Shown one piece after another: positions 38,001 through 50,544 of a DNA stretch of 60,654 nt; position 1 is the stretch's first letter; each line of letters starts with the position of its first letter. The DNA lies in NCBI GenBank assembly GCA_019649035.1, contig BMAT01013011.1, positions 10,447-71,100 on the forward strand, given 5' to 3'. A program made the translations under genes and the position numbers. The stretch comes from Elysia marginata. Lineage: Eukaryota > Mollusca > Gastropoda > Plakobranchidae. Under the pieces are notes generated by a model that saw only the letters and a program-made list of their open reading frames with translations, did no database searches and had not been told where the DNA came from.

Positions 38001-40606
38001 AAATCATCTCACTCGATTTACTGATCTAACTGATCTAAATGCCTTAGAGTTAGATCAATTGAATAAGTACTCATTTTACATTGTTTGATATTATTCTGTT
38101 AAAGTAAACAACAAAATCGTCTTCGTTGAACACTTTCAATATATAAAACACGGATCAAATTTGTCTTGTTAAACTTAATTGAAAAGACAAGAGGCATATC
38201 CCACGGTATTGCAAATATAAGATGTTTGCAGCTGCATAGTGGTTCCATTAGGACGAGTCATGCTTCACCAAAAAACCCTCATAGTAAGCACAATAGACCC
38301 AACGAGAAAGATTATTAGTGTTAAATCAAGCCCAATGTTATTATGAAAAGTCGTTTATGCGGGATAATGTTAGACATATAACAATGAAACATATTAGTTC
38401 AACAAATATAAAGCAGAAAAATCTCTCATATTCTTTTGTACTTTGTCAAATCGGAGGTTCGGAGTGAGAAATGTGTTAGAAACTTAAATTTCACTGGATT
38501 GCGTTTCTTCTGCCCACCATTTCTCCGTTTGATAAATTATTTTTTTTTTTTAATAATCCTTTTAGGTCTCTTGAGAAATCAATTTCAATGCTACTTAAAT
38601 TCTGGGGACTTTATCATTCGTCCTTCCTTCTAATTTGTTTGGGTCTAACTCATTTAATGATCTTTGCCTTTAATCGATAACTCAGCCCGCTCCCTCACCC
38701 CATCATATCCCTAAACTTAGGTGTCTATTGTATAAACAAATTTAAACATTTTTGATTGAGCTGCACAGAGCCTTTTTTGTAGTTTTAAACATAAAGACTA
38801 GTCTTTAATAAAGTGAATGTCTGAAGTTTCCTTTTTCACAGATCTATTAAAGTTTATGGTCGTCTTCAATCACACCGCTGATTTCCTGTCACAACAGTGC
38901 AACAAAACTGGCGCACTAGATCCTTGTGATCATCTTTTCAACTATATACAGGCCGTTCCACAATGCGAGTAAGTCTATTTTGTGCTTTTTAAAATTTTAC
39001 TTGACGTTAATCAGAAATCCCAAATCAGTACAACTAAAATGTCTTAAAAGGATGAAAAATGCGTTTAAAATGTTATAAACTTCATTTTATTGGATTGAGA
39101 ATATTTGATATCCACATAACCCACATTCCTTAATTTCATTATGCGACGAGAAAGCCCCAGAAAATTCATCACCGTACATTAGAATAAAAATATGCGACAA
39201 AGCACACAAAACCTAAATATTTTAAGTTTTTTATTGTAAGGTTTTAGACTTTGCATTCGTTTGCCTGAAAACTGAAGTAGGAAACATCTCTAAACTTCAA
39301 GAGCGAATTGGTGCCCTTTTGACCCGCAAATATTAAGACTAACTCATAATTTAGCAAAGCTCCGGAAAGAAGATGCAAGAGTCTGTCAATCTTTTTTATT
39401 GACATTTTATTGAACTGTAATATCCTAACATTACGTAAAAGAAACCTCATCAAAGCTCCGAATCATTCAAGCTGTTCGCGAGTCTAAAAGCTTTTTTTGT
39501 TTACTTGATTCGGCACAAGGAATCGTGACAACCTAATAAAAGCACCCGAAATTTTCAGGCACGAGCAAGTTGTTACCTTCTTTTTATTTCAGTTTTTAGT
39601 TCAAGGCAGCAATCGTAATCCGGTTAAATATTCTGTATCTCCGACTACTAGTTTAGTGCTCGCGGATAATTAAGAATTTAAGACTTTAAAGCCCATCACC
39701 TCAAATGACTTTTTTTTGGCAACTAGGCATAGTTTGGTTGATCCTTTTCGGCGCATCGAATTAAATTCAACCTGGAGATAAACCAATAGTCAAAACAAAT
39801 AACGAATCAGATGCGGAAACTAAATGTCTTCTTGTACCACAAAGTATAAGTAGATGCGGCATTGTCGTACTTAACGTGCTTTAATAAAACTATTTAAAAT
39901 CTTAGTTCTTCTTTGTTCTTACGTCAGAAAATAAGGAAAAATACAAGGATCTGATCTTAAAGCCAGCATAAGATAATGAATACTACGTGTTTGAATGGCA
40001 GTTTTTTTTAAATAGGTTTAACGTTAAATAATGTTATGTTAACAATTTTTATCACAGACTACTCAGCGATATGGAAATGTGTATCAAAGGGAATTGCAGT
40101 AACTACGATGTCTTTCAGTCATCCGTCCACAAGGAAATAACAGCTGTTTGCTGTAAGTTGCCCTTGCTTTTATTTATATAATCTTATTAAATGAAATTAA
40201 GTAAAAGCTCGAATACGCTGTAACTATATTTTGCCCCAAAAGCCTTCTCAGCTTGACTCTATTGTTAAATGAACATTTTTTTCGACTCATTCTCAAACTT
40301 TCGAATATATATCGGAGCTAATACAATTCTTTATTTCATACTATGGTTTCATGCAAGTCTGTTTTTTCTTTTACAGCCCAATTCTTTAAGTAATTTTTTT
40401 CTATCTGTTATATCGCCTATTATAGGCCAGTCTATTGCCTACCCACCTCTACCCGACCCCTCCTGTCTCTGTCCATTCCTCCTATGTCATTTCTCAATGC
40501 TTAAAATTTTTTTCCCTCAGGTAGCCCTTACCTGCACGGAACCTACGTGATGGTTATTCTGTCCACACTGGTCTATTTCATATGCAAAAACTTAAACCAA
40601 ATCTGA
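35080..40606 (+). CDS. small predicted secreted, Cys-rich protein with C-terminal hydrophobic segment (gene span, 6 exons)
   Basis: Exons 35080-35092, 35834-35857, 37778-37804, 38842-38968, 40058-40152 and 40521-40606 join to 372 bases: 123 residues and a TGA stop. Every junction is GT-AG with consistent phase (1,1,1,2,1). The start ATG has A at -3. Residues 1 to about 19 form a signal peptide (MNTIALLVLFTTGFVANA). The ectodomain has seven cysteines (residues 41, 50, 63, 72, 77, 95, 96) and three N-glycosylation sequons (NHT 31, NKT 42, NCS 76). Residues 104-117 are hydrophobic (YVMVILSTLVYFIC), followed by KNLNQI: either a short membrane anchor or a GPI-signal-like tail. The spacing does not match Ly6/three-finger or other families I know, so the function is unknown. 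AATAAA lies at 40670-40675. None of the exons is visible as a long ORF. Confidence 0.75.
35834..35857 (+). CDS. exon 2 (microexon, signal peptide core)
   Basis: 24 bases between acceptor tttattctag and donor gtaagc; completes Ala and encodes LLVLFTT, the hydrophobic core of the signal peptide, ending in phase 1. Confidence 0.7.
35858..37777. other. intron 2 of small gene with internal duplication
   Basis: AT-rich intron. Segments about 36751-36858 and 37051-37155 are diverged direct copies (shared core ATTTCAGTG...AATTC...GTGTAATA...TAGATCTA.AATATTGAT). A short GAAGCTCAAGATA pair lies at 36880-36907. Confidence 0.7.
37778..37804 (+). CDS. exon 3 (microexon, end of signal peptide)
   Basis: 27 bases between acceptor ctttgcag and donor gtgaga; completes Gly and encodes FVANAASD, including a plausible cleavage site after ANA, ending in phase 1. 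Confidence 0.7.
38842..38968 (+). CDS. exon 4 (ectodomain, three Cys)
   Basis: 127 bases between acceptor ttttcacag and donor gtaagt. Completes Asp, then 41 codons starting LLKFMVVFNHTADF and including QQCNKT, DPCDHLFNYI and VPQC; ends two bases into Glu. Confidence 0.8.
40058..40152 (+). CDS. exon 5 (ectodomain, three Cys)
   Basis: 95 bases between acceptor ttatcacag and donor gtaagt. Completes Glu and encodes LLSDMEMCIKGNCSNYD and HKEITAVC; ends one base into the next Cys codon. Confidence 0.8.
40521..40606 (+). CDS. exon 6 (hydrophobic C-terminus and stop)
   Basis: After acceptor ttccctcag the exon completes Cys and encodes SPYLHGTYVMVILSTLVYF, then ICKNLNQI and TGA at 40604-40606. A polyadenylation hexamer follows at 40670. 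Confidence 0.78.
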
Positions 40607-40669
40607 GTAATTTTGGAAAGATCCTTGGCCCTAATTTTTCATGCAAACTGTCATTAATGAAGTAAAGAG

Positions 40670-40675
40670 AATAAA
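40670..40675 (+). terminator. polyadenylation signal AATAAA
   Basis: AATAAA begins 64 bases after the stop of the small secreted-protein gene and is followed by a T-rich stretch, giving a short, plausible 3' UTR. Confidence 0.65.
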
Positions 40676-41766
40676 ACATTTTTATTTACCACTTAACATT
40701 TTGCTGAAATTTTTTAAATTTCATTTCCACCTTTGCTTAATTCCTGAAAATCCATTCGCATAGTTTTACTGAACTCGCAAAAAGGCTTTGATTCTGTGGT
40801 TTAATCTTCACAGACTTTGCTTTACTTTTTGACAGTTTGAAACGCTCTAAGAAGGGCTTTGATAAATGTTGCTTGTCCAAATTTTTAAATTCTATTTGTG
40901 TTGTGTATTTGTAGTACTTTTTTCTTAATAAAAATCGTTCTGTTTTTCTCTTTCTTGTAAAGTTTAAAATTAAATTCCATAAGTATTATGTTTAGAAAAA
41001 GAAATAAAATTTTCTATGGTACACACTGTTAACCTAAAAAAAAAACTTTCATTATTTGTTTATCGGCCGTTTGCTGATCTGAAAAGAAATGTCTCGTACT
41101 TTTTACTATCATGTGTTTCCAAAGCTTAAACTAATTTACAAATGTTAACCTTCATTATTACTCATGTTATGAGTTTGCACGGTGTGCCTTGTGCTTGCAG
41201 AGAAACCTCGTATGATTGTGTACTTTTTCCATAGACATGTAATTTGAAATAAATGTATCTTTCAGAAGATGAAATGGCTTTGTTTTGTCACTTTTTATGA
41301 ATGCATGGCTGGATGGCTGTGAAACTGTAATATAGTGTCTCAATAATTCTTTATTGTTTCTTATGGTATTTATAGGCCATAGGTATCTTAAATATTTGAA
41401 ACATTGCTCAGATTTTCTCATAGTGTCATATTCTATATCCAACTGACATTCCTCATCATGCCGTAATCTCAAATAATTGTTTAGGCATTTTAAAATGTAA
41501 CTAAGAGGGTAAACTGGCCTTAAAAATTCCATTGTCTAAACTCACGAATATATTTGATTAAATTGAAAATAAGCACAATATTTCATACTTTTTGGAGAAC
41601 GAGCTATATTTAGAAAACAACTGTTACTTAAAGTTGTCTAAAGATTACGTTTTTGCTTCAACTAAAAAACTATCAGTTTACAAAGCTAAATAAAAATCTT
41701 GCTAGAATAATTTTACCTGATTAGATATGGGCCTCAAACCCTCAAGATTATGTCATCATCATCATC

Positions 41767-41850
41767 NNNNNNNNNNNNNNNNNNNNNNNNNNNNNNNNNN
41801 NNNNNNNNNNNNNNNNNNNNNNNNNNNNNNNNNNNNNNNNNNNNNNNNNN
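41767..41850. other. assembly gap (84 N)
   Basis: Unknown bases immediately after a run of ATC units (41753-41766), suggesting the gap is a collapsed (ATC)n microsatellite. Confidence 0.99.
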
Positions 41851-44800
41851 GCTCCAGATTTGCCCAGGTGTTTAGACTGTCGACATAAGTTGTTCTTTAG
41901 ATTATGTACGTTATGAACATTTTCAGTTTACTGCATTTTACACTTTAAGACATTTTCTCACATTTATAATCAAACCAAAACAGTAATTATCCCAACATTT
42001 TTATCTTGTAACAAATTACTGCTTAAAAGGTTTTAATATACAAAACATCTGCTTTTTTAAAAACCTTTTAATAGCTAAATTATTGAAATCGCAACTTAGA
42101 TTCTTTAATACACCATTATCACAATTATGGTTACATCGAAATGTATTGTAAAGAAAGAAAAAGCATTGTATTTCTTAATATCCACGTATAAGGCATCAAG
42201 TTGACAAAATTTGATTTGAATTGGCTCATTTCTATTATGTATGTCCACCAAAGGACGCGAGATTTGGAAACGACTCGTTAAGTCTGTTGCAACAATTTCT
42301 GTCCGCAAGCTCAAAAATCAATATGCACAAACTTTTTGTAAGTAAAATTCATATGATTAAATGATTATATATATGTAATAGATATCTGATTATATGATTG
42401 CACTAAGACGCAGATCCTAGCGACAACTGCATGTTTAGAACAGTTAGTTGATACAAAAGAAACTTCATCATTCTCTACCAAGAACAGCCTCGCGATCAGT
42501 TCGAGAGTTTGATATCGCAAATTTCACACATTCCAAGTCTTTGCTGTTTTATTTAATTCATTTTTCTGCGCTGAAAATATAGAATTATTTATGACCGTAT
42601 CGACATTTTAAGGAAAGAGTTAAAATTTTTTTTTATGTTAAATGTCGAGAAAAAGACTAAATATCGACTTCTAAAAAGCGTTGTTCAAAGAAATCAGAAT
42701 TTCTGACATCCGGCTAAATCGCAAGGGTCGTAAGAAAAAAAATCCTCCTGGCTGAGGTGAAAGCATACATTGAGTTTTTTTGGCGGTTGGCGCTGAGCAA
42801 TGCCTCTTAACCTGATATAAATTTGCATTTTTTAAATGGCTATAAGGCATCAAAACACATAGTCCATTTGTAAATTTTGCTGACTCGAAAGTGATGCTTA
42901 CGGAATAAAAATGTTCTTAAGAATCAAGAAGTAAATTTTTATATGCCTATGACAGGGCAGTGCCTGATGAGTCAATGTACCGATACGATAAAAATACAGC
43001 AAAGCGTATCCTGACTTGCCGTTAGTAGTGAGGAGTCCGGTCGTTTTGGTGGAAAAAATCAAACGCAATCACGTTGAGTGTTTGTATACGTAGAGGTTAT
43101 TTTAACTAGCTCACTAGTTTTTGGAAATTGGTCGATTGAAGTCGTTTCTTTTGTCTTGGTGAACGCAAAATTTTTAAAAATTTAAAGTTATACTACGATG
43201 ATATAAAACTTTTGTATTTGTAGATTCTTGCATGTGAATGGGAAGATATTATCACACAATTATATTCATTGTTTGTATATAAAAATACCTGATACCGTAC
43301 CATAACCTCTCTTGGTTTTTATAAAAATATCTGCTTTTTTTACCTACCGCTTAATAAAAAGAAAAGTAAATACAGTATTTATATTTGTTTAAGGAAATAC
43401 ATATAAAGCAATTAAGTCCCACCCAAATATAATATATATAATATGTATCAGCACTTATAAATATTTTCTACATGAAAAATATTTTTGATGCATGAACGCC
43501 GTCCAAAAACAGTTCCCACTATGTTGAATAAATGAATCTTTGCTCATCTATAACGTATTTTAAAATGGATTTCAATTTTAATGTGATATTTAATACTTTT
43601 GAGGGGAAGAAAGGTAAAGGAAGCTCACGTTTTATTTCCAAAACTTTTAAATTCCTTAATTTTACAATGTTAGCATCCATGCAATCTGAGCGTGAGAAAA
43701 GGAAATCCACAAGCACGACCGCAGTTTATTACTCTACTCGGTGTCCCGGACACGTTTAATTGAAACAGAAACCGAGGAACGTAGTTAGTAAAAGATTTTC
43801 TTCGTTCTAAAAAAATGCTGTCTCTTTATCTTTTGTTTGTTTTAGTTCGTTTGATAAACAAACATATATGCGCCATTGGGTTAAGGAACATGGAAAAGTA
43901 TTTTTTTTGTATTCTAGATAGAAAGTTTTTTTTTTTTTTTAATTTTTTTACTACTCGAGGTTAAAAAGTCCCATTTATAAAGCTATCGAACTGTTTCCCT
44001 TACCCCAACGAATCAAGCAAGTTTTATTTCACCCCTTTCATTTTCTTGGCCAACAGGTTTAGTTCTTAGCAAGTGCCTTAGAAATTTTTGAACTCTCTAA
44101 TAAACACAGCTCTGCTGAGACTGTTATTAAATGTTTAATTCCTAGCGTCCTCAGTGATCAATTACACTTTGAACACAAGTTTTACTACATGTAAAAACAT
44201 GAAACGCACACTGAACGGCGATGTAGTTTATAAGCTGTACCACATAGTTACTGAAAAATAAGAATAAAAGCATTCTTTTTCGTGCATAGATGGAACGTAG
44301 ACTATTGAACTGAAGTAGGCTCGCCAAGTAGCCTGCCTTAATATAAACTACATTGCAATAGTTTGTTATCTCTTCAATACTATAAAATATTATTTGTTAT
44401 TACATTGATAATTAGGGTAAACGATTTTTCCCAAGTTAAATTTAAAAAAATACTGTATAATTTATGCATTGGTAAAGATGAAACTGATCTGGGTAGCCTA
44501 TGCTTGGAGTCAAAGCAAAATATTAAATCGGACAAAAGGCTCAGCTCATTGAACGTTTATGTTATGTTTCTAAGCTCACCGTTTCAGTCTTGTATCGCAT
44601 TCAAATGAGTCTTAAATCGCAACTTCAGTTTTAATTGTCTTTTTTTAAACAATTTGTATTGTTCTGAGTTCTGAAGCCGAAAAAATATCGTCAATGTTAC
44701 TGAACTCTTTCGATACATGCTATTTATTTTAGCCACAGAAGAAAATAGGAGCAAATCAACTTTTTTACTATCTAAGTTTGGACATCTTGCACACTAATAG

Positions 44801-45481
44801 TAATATGAACTGGCCTACACCTAAAAAAGATAGAGGGTGGGTCCATTTCTTGTTCTTTATACTAAATTAAATTTGACCTTTTTAAGTGCCACTTGTAACC
44901 GTCATTCAGCATGAAATCAAAATAATATTTGAAAACGAGGTGAACGAACACGAATTGTATTACTTGGTCAACAAAACGCTGTGTACTTAGCCCTTCACCT
45001 GTAAGAATCTATTTGCTTAACATAGGTGTGAAAAAGTTCCCTAGCTACGTCGAATCCAATTTCCAAACGAAGAAGATGCTTGAATGAGAGTTTTACAATA
45101 CGTTGACATTTGACGGGTTTTTCCCTTTACTAAACCTATAGGGCGGTATCTCAGATACAACATATTTCTAGAGTTTGCACGTCATTGTTACTGCATGGAA
45201 CAAATCTGAAGATAGCGTTTTTTTAGAGCAATAATATCTGTTTCGTCAGCAGCTCTACAGGATCAGAGAATTTTTTTATTTGTTACTCTTTTTATAATTG
45301 TCATTCCGTTCTTTCTGTTGCTGGTAATATTTATTGTGTTCTCTCACGATGCTCCGCTTTTCCATCGTGAAACAACACCATACAAAGCACTATAAAACGT
45401 GTCAAAACATGATATAGCTAAAAATGGAAACTTGATTTTCTTCATTTGTTTCGGTAAAATAGAAAGATTTAAGAGTGAAAG

Positions 45482-45552
45482 GAGGAGACAAAGTGTAGAC
45501 AAATAGAGAGGAAAGAGAGAGAAACAGAGAGAGACACACATGGAGAGAGAGG

Positions 45553-45604
<52 letters not shown>

Positions 45605-45620
45605 GAAAGAGAGAGAGTGT
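45482..45620. repeat. (GA)n microsatellite
   Basis: Interrupted GA array about 140 bases long, ending near a GTGTGTGTGT stretch; the ORF on the other strand is an artefact. Confidence 0.93.
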
Positions 45621-46250
45621 GGTGAGGGTGTGTGTGTGTTAACTAGAGCTAGCAGAAACAACTAAAGCTTCAACAATTCTTCAATCCACACTTTTCAAGT
45701 TTCAGAAATCTTCGCAAAACAAAATAGGGGTTGTTAATTTTGAATTTCTTATTTTGAAGATGCTATGATAGAAACATATTTTTGGTGCTCTGGTTACGTT
45801 ATACCTATAACTGTGCTCTTATACATATTGCTCTTCTTAGACATTAGGGGTGTTACGAAGGAAAACTAATTTTCGTGTCAATTACAATGGGACAAATTAT
45901 AGTTTGTGTAACTTAAAAATATATTGGAAAAAGCAAAGTTATAATCAAAGGGAAACGGGGCTGAATATAGACAGGCGTGTAAAAAGAACTAGACATTCAA
46001 AGAGCGAAAGAAAGAGACAGTAAGAGAGACAGAGAGATACACAGGCACTGAGAGACAGGTAGACAGAAAGACAGACAGATACCAGACAGGTCAGGCAGGT
46101 GAATTCAAAAGATAAAAAAGGTAGCCAAATAGCTAGAAAAAAACAGAGACAAATAAAGACTAAAACGGAGGTAGAGTTAACAATGAACAATAAAACAAAA
46201 AGAACAGATGGATCTATCAATTGATAAATAGACAGACAGACCGATTGAAA

Positions 46251-46322
46251 GATAGATATATAGATAGATAGATAGATGGATAGATAGATAGATAGATAGA
46301 TTGATAGATAGATAGATAGATA
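46251..46322. repeat. (GATA)n microsatellite
   Basis: Near-perfect GATA tetranucleotide array with two or three variant units, flanked by GACA units. Confidence 0.95.
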
Positions 46323-46697
46323 GGCAGACAGACGAATGGAAAGATAGAGAGACAGTTAACTTCTAAAAGATAAAGTAGGTTGTCTATCTCAGAACTGAAT
46401 GTGTCCGGATGTATACAAAATGTACCATTGCCGTTCTACTTTTTGTCATCCTCTTTTTTACATTCTAAAGAGAAAGTTCCCACCATATAAATCCATCTGA
46501 TGGATCGTATTCAAAAGACTGTCCCCTCTCGACATGTTTGAACACAACGCAATCTCATCTATACTGTCTCTAGTCACGCCTTTTCTCTTCTCTCTGTGTC
46601 TATTGTTGCCCAGGACGCTATTCACCCAGGGTCACTGCTGTGCTGGTCACACATAGGTTATCTCCCCAGCTATAGCTTTTCTTCTGTATCCCAGTAC

Positions 46698-46714
46698 TGA
46701 CCCCCCAGGGGTCA
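46698..46714. promoter_or_regulatory. palindromic nuclear-receptor-like element
   Basis: TGACCCCCCAGGGGTCA has arms TGACCCC/GGGGTCA, an everted pair of nuclear-receptor-type half-sites. Two further half-sites, GGGTCA (46629-46634) and GGTCA (46645-46649), lie 50-70 bases upstream in the same GC-richer block. Whether it is bound is unknown. Confidence 0.3.
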
Positions 46715-48080
46715 CATTGTCCAAGGGACTATGGCACAGATTGCCTCACGGATACGCTTATTGTCAAGTGGGCGGGTATAGATCTACAGTGATGCTTTCT
46801 GTTTCCGTCTTAGCTTTCGCTTCGCTATTCTTTTTGTCATTCTTTACAAATTTCTAGTTTTTGAAAACTTTTAAAATAAATACTTTTCTCTTTCTGTCGC
46901 TGTTCCCGCCTGTCTATACATCCTATTTGTCCATGTATCTATATATTTCTCTGTCTGTTTGTCTGTCTGTCTGCATGACAACTGTTTAACTTGTTGATTC
47001 TCGTTTACTCAACTTTTCCATTCTGTTTCTCTCCCTTTGCTCTTTTCATTGTTTTTTCCCTCTCGTTGTTTGAGAGCTTGTAAATCTATCTGTCTGACTT
47101 TGTGTCAGTCTCTCCCAAACTTTCGTACATTCTTGTTGTACACCATCTATTCTACCTACATAATTTTTTTATCTATAAGAATTATGCCTCCGTCATGAAA
47201 TGGCAGTTGTGCAAAAAATTAATGCTCTTTCTTTCTCTCTTTTCTCTCTCTGTCTCTCTCCAGCCATCTCTCTTTTTTCTTTTGTTATCCATGTGCCCCT
47301 TTTTTCTTCTACGTATGACCTTTTCATTATTGTTCCCCTGCTATCAATATAATTTTGGTTATGTTGTCAACTTTCGAAAAGAAAAAACAAAGAAAACAAA
47401 GCTTTTTAGTCCTAGCCGTTACGAAATCTAATCATTACTTTCTTAGAAATGCTTTTACAAAACAAACATGTAATTTCACAACATGTGCATTCTTTTTGCA
47501 GCAAGAAATTCTTACAGGCATCGTTTTAAAGGATGAGAGTTATAGCCGCCTCTGTCAAGATATTGGGATTCACACCAGACTGTGGGTACAAAAAAAACCG
47601 CATTGGTCATATGTTAAGTTACTCAAATGTGTTTGTATACATGGATAGGGGGGAAGGGGGTGGAAACAAAACGTGCCAGAGATAGAGTGAACAATAACAA
47701 GGAAAGAGATAAAGGACGTTTGACAGCAGCTACCAACTTATTTCTTTTGACATAGTTTATAGTATATGTATGTATGTAATTTAACAGTTTTGAGAACTAT
47801 CCAATACATGCTACGTTTAGAACCCATGTTGTGGTACGTTCCTCTCGCATATACACATTTCTCCTAGCTATTAATTGTATTTAAATCAGTCGTGATAACA
47901 CACGTATAAACCAATGAAGTTTCCATAGTCATAAATATATTCGAGTTTTATATGTTGTTGTGTAAAAGAAACACGTCCGAACCCCCAAAAGTGGTTCAGA
48001 GACTATAGCATAAAAACTCTTTTTAATCCGTATCTCACTGTTCTAATTATATCTATTTTTCTATTTATCAATCTTTCCCT

Positions 48081-48141
48081 TATCTATCTACCTACCTATC
48101 TATCAATCAATCAATCTATCTATCTATCTATCTATCTATCT
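48081..48141. repeat. (CTAT)n microsatellite
   Basis: TATC/CTAT tetranucleotide array with CAAT variants. Confidence 0.95.
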
Positions 48142-50544
48142 GAGGAGCTGCCTACCGATGAGGCGGCAAGACAAAACAGTTTCAGGGTTACAAATTGGTA
48201 GGTTTAGGTTGTCATGTATCTATAATTATATCTTTCTATCTGTCTATAAAGTTATCTTCATATTAATTCAATAAAATTGTATTTATATGTATGTATCTAT
48301 CTATCTAACTATTGAGCTTTCTACCTGAATATCCATATGTCGTATGAGTCATTTCAATAATCGTATTCTTCCACTACAACACACAAAATAAAAGATAATC
48401 ACTTCCCGGGGCACTTCTCGTTTTCTTGTAACCCGCAGTGTATAAATCTTCCACCGCTCTTTATTTCTCCTAATCCCTGTTGTAAATAACCATTTCAATA
48501 ATGGTTGTCTTTTGTCTGTATGAAAAAAAAAAACTTCGGTCCCCTCAGCCTAGCCACACCTCCGCCATTGACCTATCCGGTAATGTCCGGCATGATAGCT
48601 GTCGCCGTGGGGTTCGGATGGAGTGTTGGAACATTTGTAGTGCACGGGCAATTGACTCCACTATTGTGCAGGCAGGAAGCAATCTCGACCGCGGAACTAA
48701 TGATTTTGTGAGGTGGTCATCATGACTTGTCGGCAATTAAAATTGTCTCCGTTAGGAGGGGGCGGGGATGAGGGAGGCGACGGAATGGTCGGGGAAAGTG
48801 AGTAGTGCAAAAGAAGCTAAGATGCTCGAATACACAATCGTTGTACATGTAGGAACCTGTACTTATTCGAACTTTTAAAATCTCTAACTATTATGGGTTT
48901 TTCATCAACATAAAATACGCTACGGTCTTCTTTAAAAAGAGTTACATTTCCTAAGATTCCCAAAAAGAAAGATAATAATAGGAACTGATGTAATGGTCAA
49001 CATTTTTTACCATTATTGGTGTTCTTTTCAATCAGGAATCCCGCTGCGCGACCAATGGCAACAGGCGGTGACACTATGTCCAGGTCCGAGATGGGAGATG
49101 GGTAGGCTAGTGCACTGTAGAATCTACCGTATAGCAAGCCAAAAGGTAACGACCAGGCTTTAGCTGACACTTGCCACACACACATATACCCACATACATT
49201 GTCCGATACATGAGACAAACCAGTCACGGGTGAGATGCTGTGATCTTTATTGACAGATTTGGAGCTTAAGAGATCTCTACCCCCTGGACGGCTAAAAATG
49301 CCTTTCTCAAGGATAACAAGGATGCCCACCAGTAAAAGAATTAAACGGGGGACTGAACATGATATTCATGGAAAAGATCAAAATTTAAGCAAATTAGGTT
49401 TCAAGATGAAAAATTTAAACGCATCAGAACTTGGTGAAAGGATCCAATCTTACGGTGACCATTGAGGATGTCGCATCCTTAGGTGTCGCCCCGATCAGGT
49501 TTTGCCCCTTCCAGATAATATGAATGTCGTTTCTGAACCCTTCCCGTCTCTTTCACTCGCTATGTAGTTTCTCTTTGTCTCTGCCATCATTTCATGATTA
49601 CCCAAAGGCCGACTTGTAAAGTTATGTTGCTACTTTATCTTCAAGTATTTTTGCCTGGTTGCTGTCGTGACCCTATCCGCTTTTGTTAATTTTTCCCCAA
49701 ATTTCTCTCTTTCTGTTTTACTTTTCTTTCCTTTTAACAGCCAACGAAAGAATAAGTAATCCTTGAGGTGTACGCATTGTGACTTGTGCGTTAATGGTTC
49801 TATAGAGGGTTTCTTCCTGTCTTTGGTCGAAGATAAATAAAATACATGTATCGAATATTGTCACGACGCACTGAGACTTTGCGAGAAGAAACACACTTAA
49901 CACATTACTTAATGCCAGAAAAAATTACACGGTTGTCTTGTTACCTTTGCAACCTTTTACAAAATAATAGTGGCGGAGGAGGAGATATATTATTAACATT
50001 GGTCTTCTCTCCAAGATAGTGGTATTTTCATGAAGAATATACATCATTATTCTATTAGATCGGCTAATAACCTTCCGCGCTCAGATTTAACTCATAAGAA
50101 AATAACTGGTAATTTTTAACAGGTTATTATTGCCACTGTAACTGTTCACTCCGTGTCATCATTTTTTGCATTTTTGTGATATTTTTCTCTAAAACATTTT
50201 ATTTTCTTTCTATATCCCTTTTGTTGTCATATTATTTAAAATTTATTCTTCATGTTCTCTTTTTGTCCTATGATCTTTAAAGGTCAAAGCATTTTCTCAG
50301 AGGTACTAGCGCCTGTTAGTTTGTTTCTAATCCTTATTTGTCTCTATTTTATAACTGTTTAGATCTGGGTCTTGTTTCTTTCTTTGTAAAAATATCTAAT
50401 TTCCTACTCGCCGTTCGTTCTGTACATCTTGACATTTTAAGCCCCCAGTATCTCTCTTCCTCCACCTTAAATTATTTTCTTTTCCTTTCTTTCTTTCTAT
50501 ATGTATAATACCTCTCTCTCTCTAGCTATCTCCATGTCTTTGTT

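Larger units (their letters stand above)
37805..40520. other. remaining introns of the small gene
   Basis: Outside exons 4 and 5 this is AT-rich intronic sequence with no other supported feature. The ORFs at about 38436, 39244 and 40269 are chance frames; the last runs into exon 6 in the wrong frame. Confidence 0.65.

Noticed and set aside
41167..41532. 121-residue minus-strand ORF
   Set aside because: Longest unexplained ORF downstream of the small gene, but AT-rich and with no recognisable motif; a length expected by chance in about 60 kb. It could be rescued by a protein search showing homologues.
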